Shown here: in pieces, positions 58,470 through 64,000 of the stretch
How the letters are laid out: the number at the start of each line of letters is the position of its first letter
Numbering within the stretch: the stretch's first letter is position 1
Origin: Pogonophryne albipinna
Lineage: Eukaryota; Chordata; Actinopteri; Perciformes; Artedidraconidae
Assembly (NCBI GenBank): GCA_028583405.1
Contig: CM053248.1
Location: 21,197,139-21,261,138, forward strand
DNA length: 64,000 nucleotides
Direction: 5' to 3'
Made by a program: the position numbers and the translations under genes
The notes under the pieces: generated by a model
What the model was told of the DNA's origin: nothing
Database searches by the model: none
Seen by the model: only the letters and a program-made list of their open reading frames with translations

Positions 58470-59760
58470 CGGAGCCCTGGAGGGTTCATTGAGAGAAAAA
58501 TAAATAAAACGTGGCCACGTTTTACTTTCTCGCTTTCTCGCTTTCGCTTTGGTAACTCGTGCGCACGAGTTACTAAAGCGTGCGCACGAGTTACTAAAGC
58601 GTGCGCACGAGTTACTAAAGCGTGCGCACGAGTTACTAAAGCGTGGCCTCGTTTAATTTAAATTGAGGGATTCCTGTCCGTGACTCACAGTATCTGCTGC
58701 CCACAGCTGTTTTATAGAAGGAAAACCTCCTTCACTTTATGAAATCTCTGCGGCACCAGTGGCCTGTACTACGAAGCAGGATTTGCTATTTACACTATTC
58801 ATTCATGAAGTATGACGCTGCGCTGTCAGCACGCGTCTCCATGTTTGTGATTGGTCAAATGTTGGTAACCCCGTCCCTTTCACGTGAACGCGCTCTCAGC
58901 CGGACAGAGAAACCCTGGTTGATTTGCTGAGTTGATAACCAGCTTCGTAGGACCGCTTAGCGACATCGCGTTTGTTAGGGTTAGTTAAGCCGGGTAAATC
59001 AAACATATCCAGGGTCTGTTGAACTGGCTTCGTCGTACAGGGCACTGGAGGCAGTAACGTGTAACCCAGCAGAATCTGAGAAGAGCAGCACCAGCTGCAA
59101 AGAGCTGTGCCTTTTACTGTTTACTTCACTGCGTTTCCCTTCATTAGAACCGCTGAATAGAGATCGAGGCTGCTACGTTTAACCACACACACCTATACAC
59201 ACACATCAAACTACCAGAGTATTCCCCCTCGTTTTATGAAGGAGATGTCCTGTCACCGGGGCGCATGATGTGTGTGCGTGTCCTGTGTGTTTGTGTGTGT
59301 CCGACACCACCGGCATTTGTTTTAAAATTACCACGAACAGTAATTTACACAAATCTGGTTCTCCATAGTTATATGTGTATTCCCAAGTGAAAGAAATTCG
59401 TTTAATCTTGATGTGCTATAGTCCTGCCGGAGTGCATCGGAACGAACGATACTATCATAAACAAATGCCCATGCCCACACACACACACACACACACACAA
59501 AACGAGGCCATGCTTTATTAACTCGTGCGCACGCTTTAGTAACTCGTGCGCACGCTTTAGTAACTCGTGCGCACGCTTTATTAACTCGTGCGCACGCTTT
59601 AGTAACTCGTGCGCACGCTTTAATAACTCGTGCGCACGAGTTACCAAAGCGTGCGCACGAGTTACCAAAGCGTGCGCACGAGTTACTAAAGCGTGCGCAC
59701 GAGAAAGTAAAACGTGGCCACGTTTTATTTATTTTTCTCTATGAACCCTCCAGGGCTCCG
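58470..59760. mobile_element. Element with GTGCGCAC palindrome arrays, TA-flanked
   Basis: Inverted ends CGGAGCCCTGGAGGGTTCAT, with TA on both sides (58468-58469, 59761-59762). Inside each end are arrays of a 21-bp unit with the core GTGCGCAC: four copies on the left (about 58559-58630), nine on the right (about 59523-59700). On the right, the unit orientation flips midway. AACGTGGCCACGTT palindromes sit next to each end. No protein. It is nested in the Harbinger-like element. Confidence 0.75.
58757..59047. mobile_element. Short foldback-family MITE (as at 4084-5513)
   Basis: Ends CAGTGGCCTGTACTACGAAG and its near-reverse at 59028-59047. The interior matches the 4.1-5.4 kb element (catgtttgtgattggtc, cacgtgaacgcgc, aaacatatccagg). 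A possible 8-bp duplication is too diverged to confirm. Confidence 0.7.
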
Positions 59761-61121
59761 TACATTTGTACTTTCTTGTTTATTTATTTTCTTTAAAATG
59801 TTCATTTTATATTTATTTCAATAAATATAATGCCATGTATATTTATGCTGGCTGCAATACTGTTTTACATTTTTTTATTTGTATTGTTTAATGGCATGCC
59901 TTTTTGATACAAACATTTTTTTGTATTGTATACTGCCATCAATAAAGTACTTCTTTGACTTATCTTATCTCTTGTTGATAATGAATTGCACCCGACAGAA
60001 AAAAAATCAGATTCATATAATCTTGATTTAGAGAAGATATAAACATACATGAATTTATAAAGCAATAACAAACACCATCAGTTAGGAAAAAGTTAGTTTT
60101 AAGAGATTTAAAGCAAGAAATTGAGTTTGCTAGCTTGAGGTCCTCCTCTAAAACATTATTACATGTTTATTTTGTAATGGTATTATGAATACATGATAAA
60201 TACATAATACATGTAGTAGAAATTGCTCAATTGTAATACCCTCGTTCCACTAGACTCAAACAACACATTCCTTATATATTTCAAAGACGAGAGAACAAAA
60301 GAAGAAACCTATAACCCATTCAAACAAGCTTTTAACATGTCTAGAAGAAAGATTGAAGTTATATTTTAATATATTATTTTATGTTGTGGATACTTTAGCC
60401 TCCATCCATGTTTACAATTGTCCACACTATTTTACACTTGCATTTATGAATATAGTTTTGCTGTGTTTTACACTTTAGTATTTATGTTTATAGTTAGCTT
60501 TGATATTCGCTTAATTTATTAGAAAGATTTTCTTTGCATGATCTGATATTTCCTCAAATGTTCTTATGGGGCAGTACTTACTGGTGCTTGAAATTCAAAT
60601 ATTTACTAAATATTCAATTCAGATAACAACATTTTTGTTTAAAACATTTGACAAACACATGTATATGAAAAAAAAAAGATGTATTTATGTTCAATACAAT
60701 GAATACAATACAATGCATATTTAGGTATCCAGGCTCTGCTGCTGCTGGTGCATTCCACCCATCATCATAGTCCTCTCCATTCCTGCTTGCTGTGATCACT
60801 TTCCTTCTTGCTGTGATAACAAGCCGCAAGCCACACACCAAGAAACAAGTAAACGATCGCTTCCACAGCCTCCATTGTTGTGTGTTTTGTGAATTGTGTC
60901 GCATTGAAGATGACGCCACTGCAGTTTTACCCAGCGTCGCTCCGCCCAAAAAGCCCGCCAAAAAGCCGATTGGCCCACCTACACTGCGTTGCTACCCCAG
61001 GTCCTAAACTGTAATGGAAATGCGCCACGGCCTCGGACGGCCAGCGAGGCAGCCCGAGGCCTGAGCGAGGACGCTTAGGGACGCTTAAACGGGGCTACCC
61101 CGCTGCAGTGGAAATGTGCCA

Positions 61122-61400
61122 TTATGCTCCAGTTATACGAGACGGCTTGGTGTCATTGGTAGGTAGTAATGTCAGAGTTCCAATCAAAATCTTGCGAGAC
61201 ACAGGGGCTTTTGACTCCTATATTGTTGACTCTGTTTTGCCTCTGTCTTATGAAAGTGACACTGGTGACACCCTTCTGAGTTGGGGAATGGGATTAAAAG
61301 TTCTTCCTATTCCTGTTCATAGGATGTATATTGACTGTGGTCTTGTTAAGGGTGAGGTGGCTGGAGACTTCCGGTATGAGGTGTGCGGAGTAGACGTGCA
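61122..61400 (+). pseudogene. Gypsy protease start, cut off by L1
   Basis: Contains the aspartic protease motif DTGA (ILRDTGAFDSYIV, about 61193) followed by a flap-like region. The frame is lost about 60 residues later where LINE sequence begins. Not functional. Confidence 0.65.
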
Positions 61401-61516
61401 GGCGGCTCGCTCTCACGACTTAACTTTCAGATTTACCTTTTAAACTTCTCATTTTTAAGTATTTTTGTTTTCAAAAGTTTAGTGTAACTGTGCTGACCAC
61501 CTTTTTGGCCTCGACA

Positions 61517-62311
61517 ATGTCTAAAACGAAAAGCAAGCAGGATAAAGACCCGTCTTCCTCGTCTGCTAGTGTTACGCTAGCAGAACTTAGCTCCCTGTTA
61601 GCTGAGCACAGGAAAGCAATATCTGCCGACTTTAAGTCATCTTTTGAGGCGCTGACAACGACACTGGACGGCTTGAACTCGACTGTAGCGGGCCATGGGG
61701 AAAGGATCGGCTCTCTGGAAGACAACTCTAATGAGGTGGACCGTCGTCTCCAACATTTAGAGAATGCATGCTCTACCCTCCAACAAGATAACGTGTTGCT
61801 GAAAACTAAGCTAGCTGACCTGGAGGGGCGCAGCAGGCGCCAAAACATCAGGATTATCGGCCTACCTGAATCGCTTGAAGGTCCACGACCAACCGCGTTT
61901 TTTTCCCAACTACTTGTGGATGTCTTTGGCAAGGAGGTCCTTTCTTCACCACCTGAGCTCGATCGTGCCCACCAGAGCCTCGCACCCAAGCCTGCTGCAG
62001 GAGATAAGCCACGACCTGTCATCGTACGCCTACACCGCTTCCAAGTGAAGGACCTGCTCATCCGTGAGGCTCGTAGACGTGGTGAGCTGTTCTACAAGGA
62101 GCACAAGATCCGACTCTACGAGGATTACAGCAGCGATGTGTTGAAGGAAAGAGCAGAGTACAAAAGCTCCATGGCGGAACTCTACAAGCGCGGGTACAGA
62201 CCGGCTCTCCTGTATCCAGCCAAGCTCCGTATGACCTTCCCCAACGGCGAGAAGACATGGATCCGGTCTGTTTTGGAGGCTGAAAAGTTTTTACAGAACT
62301 TGAACAAGTAA
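61517..62311 (+). CDS. L1-like ORF1 protein, 264 aa
   Basis: An intact frame starting MSKTKSKQDKDPSS. A coiled coil runs from about residues 40-120 (leucine/charged heptads). Then comes the conserved RNA-binding domain: LEGRSRRQNIRIIGLPE (about 104-120), KPRPVIVRLHRFQVKDLLI and FPNGEKTWIRSVLEAEKFL near the end. In L1 elements this protein coats the element RNA. I chose the Met at 61517; an upstream in-frame Met (61490) would add nine residues. Confidence 0.8.
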   Translation: MSKTKSKQDKDPSSSSASVTLAELSSLLAEHRKAISADFKSSFEALTTTLDGLNSTVAGHGERIGSLEDNSNEVDRRLQHLENACSTLQQDNVLLKTKLADLEGRSRRQNIRIIGLPESLEGPRPTAFFSQLLVDVFGKEVLSSPPELDRAHQSLAPKPAAGDKPRPVIVRLHRFQVKDLLIREARRRGELFYKEHKIRLYEDYSSDVLKERAEYKSSMAELYKRGYRPALLYPAKLRMTFPNGEKTWIRSVLEAEKFLQNLNK

Positions 62312-63067
62312 GCCAGTGACTTATGTACAATTAACGCTATCGTTAATGTCAATATTACGTGCCTGATGGCGAGGCGCGCTCTTTCCATTTTAGCGTTTTC
62401 CCATCATAAATGCCGGCTGTGCGCTAGCATCGATTGCAGTTTGCGGTTGGCGTACACCTTCCCAAATGTTATCTCCACAGCTACGGGCTGTCTACAGTAG
62501 CCTATTGTTAAGAGTATAAACGTTTGATATTCATGTTCCACTGTCTCATCAAAGAGTTTCGTATTTCTAATAGGCTGACATGTTTAGTGTTTGTGTTACA
62601 CTGTTTCATCGTATTTCCAACAGACTGACACGTTTTCACAGGCAGACATGTGTTCAAAACAATTCATGGGAATGCCTATTATACTCGTTTTTTTATGTGG
62701 CTTTTGAGGTTAAGATACAATGCTTTTCTTGAAGTTTATTAAGTTTATTAAGTCGTGGGATCAGCGTGATGGATTTTAGGAAGTAGCAAATGATGCTGAT
62801 CAGTGGATCTGTGAGTTTCACGCTGTTGCTTCTTGCAGCAGCAGTGGGGTTTGGGGTTGGAGTGTGGGTTGCTTGTGGGGTGTTTTTGTCACTGTTTTTT
62901 GAGTTGTTTTATTGTGCGTTCTGTTACTGTATTTTTCTACTATTATCTATGTGCTACTGCTACAATCCATATGGCTCTCTCTCTGGTTCTGGCTCTGAGT
63001 CATAGGTGGGGATGGGCGGGGGCATTTCTGGAGGATGCATCTCCAACCATACCGTCAATCCCTGCAT
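62312..63067 (+). other. Long ORF1-ORF2 spacer of the LINE
   Basis: Non-coding. Two loosely similar blocks around cactgtctcatc / cactgtttcatc and agactgacatg-type words (about 62540-62650) suggest a small internal duplication. Confidence 0.45.
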
Positions 63068-64000
63068 ATGGCTAGTACAGTCTCATTGTCTGCACCATGC
63101 GTTGTAGTTCGATTCACTAGTTGGAATGTTAGAGGTCTTAACTCTCCTGTTAAGCGTAACAAAGTGATCAACCATCTTATATTCCTTAACACTAAAATAG
63201 CCTTTTTACAAGAGACCCACCTTAAGCCGTTAGATCACGTTAAACTTAAGAGAGGTTGGGTAGGCCAACTTTACCACTCCTCATTTTCAAGCAAGGCACG
63301 CGGGGCTTGCAATTCTCAATGCCCACTGTCATTTCAGACCCTAATGGACGCTTTATAATTGTTACAGGTAGAATTGGGGCTAATAACCTGGTGTTGGCAA
63401 ATGTGTATGGCCCAAATTGGGATAATGAGAACTTTTTTAAGAACTTTTTTTTCTCTCTCCCTGACCTAAACTCTCATCAGCTTATCCTTGGTGGTGACTT
63501 CAACTGCTGTCTTGATTCCTCGCTTGATCGCTCATCCGACAGGCCTTATGCTTCATCTAAATCATCTAAAGTAATCCAGCTGTTCATGGAACAATATGCC
63601 GTCTCAGACGCCTGGCGCTTTTTTAATCCTAGCACCAAGCAGTTCTCATTCTTCTCTCCTGTTCATGGAACGTTCTCACGAATAGATTTCTTTCTCATTG
63701 ATAGTAAACTCCTCTCCTCTGTCATGTCGTGTTCCTACAGTCCCATTGTAATTTCAGATCATGCAACCGTCGTCATGGATGTCTCCTTCCCAGGCAGATC
63801 GCTTTCCCGCTCTCCCTGGTGCTTTAATTCATTGCTACTTTCTGACACCAACTTTATTAACACAATTAACAGTCGTATTGATCTTTTCATATCTACCAAT
63901 GTCAATCCAGATATATCTGCAGCAGCCATATGGGAGTCATGTAAAGCTTACTTAAGAGGAGAAATAATATCTTACTCTGCTTATCAGAGAAAGATTGCTA
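63068..64000 (+). pseudogene. L1-like ORF2, endonuclease part, frame broken
   Basis: Frame 1 (63068 to about 63305) has SWNVRGLN and AFLQETHL, the Asn and Glu positions of APE-type nucleases. A new frame from about 63337 (DPNGRFIIVTG) continues with GGDFNCCLD, SRIDFFLID and SDHAT to the window edge. About 60 bp seem to be missing between them, so the protein cannot be made whole. The reverse transcriptase would lie off-window. Confidence 0.75.

Larger units (their letters stand above)
56680..61121 (+). mobile_element. 4.4-kb Harbinger-like element inserted in gag-pro
   Basis: Ends TGGCGCATTTTCACTGCAG and (right end reversed) TGGCACATTTCCACTGCAG. Flanks are TAA (56677-56679) and TTA (61122-61124), fitting a TWA-type 3-bp duplication with one change. 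It encodes a decayed Myb/SANT-type gene; no transposase is recognisable. It is interrupted by the palindrome-array element (58470-59760). Its right end has a second inner terminus (about 60985-61027). Confidence 0.75.
53481..61400 (+). mobile_element. Ty3/gypsy retrotransposon, 3'-truncated and interrupted
   Basis: Order: 5' LTR (53481-53788), primer site (53791), leader with a hAT insert (54216-55756), gag (56092-56679), a 4.4-kb Harbinger-like insert (56680-61121), then the start of a protease (61122-61400). The L1-like LINE follows directly, so pol and the 3' LTR are missing. It is non-functional. Confidence 0.8.
61401..64000 (+). mobile_element. L1-like LINE, runs off the right edge
   Basis: 5' region and ORF1 (61517-62311), a 756-bp gap (62312-63067), and ORF2 (63068-), beginning with an apurinic-type endonuclease. 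The gene order is that of L1/Tx1-clade LINEs. The left junction with gypsy protease is at about 61400. Confidence 0.8.

Noticed and set aside
59402..59668. Minus-strand frame with a repeated RAHELLK-type peptide
   Set aside because: It is only the translation of the 21-bp palindrome array; no start context, no relatives.
58545..59705. CRISPR-like array of short repeats
   Set aside because: Units abut without unique spacers, lie within a transposon, and the genome is eukaryotic.
60614..60961. Minus-strand 115-codon frame near the right end of the Harbinger-like element
   Set aside because: Considered as a transposase remnant, but no catalytic or helix motifs are visible and it overlaps terminal-repeat sequence.
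61471..62061. 196-codon minus-strand frame
   Set aside because: Antisense shadow of the L1-like ORF1.

Overview
This window is eukaryotic and comes from a ray-finned fish, probably a percomorph teleost. Evidence: multi-exon vertebrate genes with GT-AG introns, a vertebrate gene block (fads6 - ush1g - otop3, the same neighbours in the same relative orientation as I recall for human 17q25), and dense teleost-type transposons (hAT, TTAA-flanked MITEs, L2-like and L1-like LINEs, a Ty3/gypsy element with a SCAN-like gag). There is no bacterial operon, CRISPR array or phage.

Layout. (1) 1-8619, minus strand: 5' part of a TRIM16-like gene (four coding exons seen; the remaining 3' exons lie left of the window). 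Its introns are full of MITEs. (2) 11423-24917, minus: complete fads6, six exons, 369 aa; intron 1 (18164-24673) holds a LINE, a hAT element with another MITE inside it, a Harbinger-like MITE and an LTR-like segment between 41-bp inverted repeats. (3) 24918-39278: about 14 kb between genes, mostly one nested cluster at 27851-38249: a hAT holding a dead LINE, which is itself cut by a 6.1-kb hAT with long inverted arms, a 1.1-kb hAT and another LINE piece; the 6.1-kb hAT holds a TTAA MITE that holds a Harbinger-like MITE. Several levels keep exact target-site duplications. (4) 39279-46587, minus: complete ush1g (SANS), three exons, 474 aa. (5) 48122-52628, plus: complete otop3-like otopetrin, seven exons, 580 aa, divergent from ush1g. 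(6) 53107-64000: a transposon zone. A gypsy element (5' LTR, tRNA-Pro-type primer site, gag, start of protease) is interrupted by a hAT in its leader and by a 4.4-kb Harbinger-like element in gag-pro, then cut off by an L1-like LINE that runs off the right edge. The Harbinger-like element carries a decayed Myb/SANT-type gene and is itself interrupted by an element with arrays of perfect GTGCGCAC palindromes.

How the genes relate. ush1g encodes the hair-cell scaffold SANS and otop3 an otopetrin proton channel; the two genes are divergent and 1.5 kb apart. fads6 is a membrane desaturase-like protein and trim16 an E3-ligase-type protein; I see no functional link between these two and the others beyond shared location. 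The transposons are the main novelty. All exon joins were derived by eye from frame and splice-site agreement, and all transposon ends from visible inverted ends and target-site duplications.
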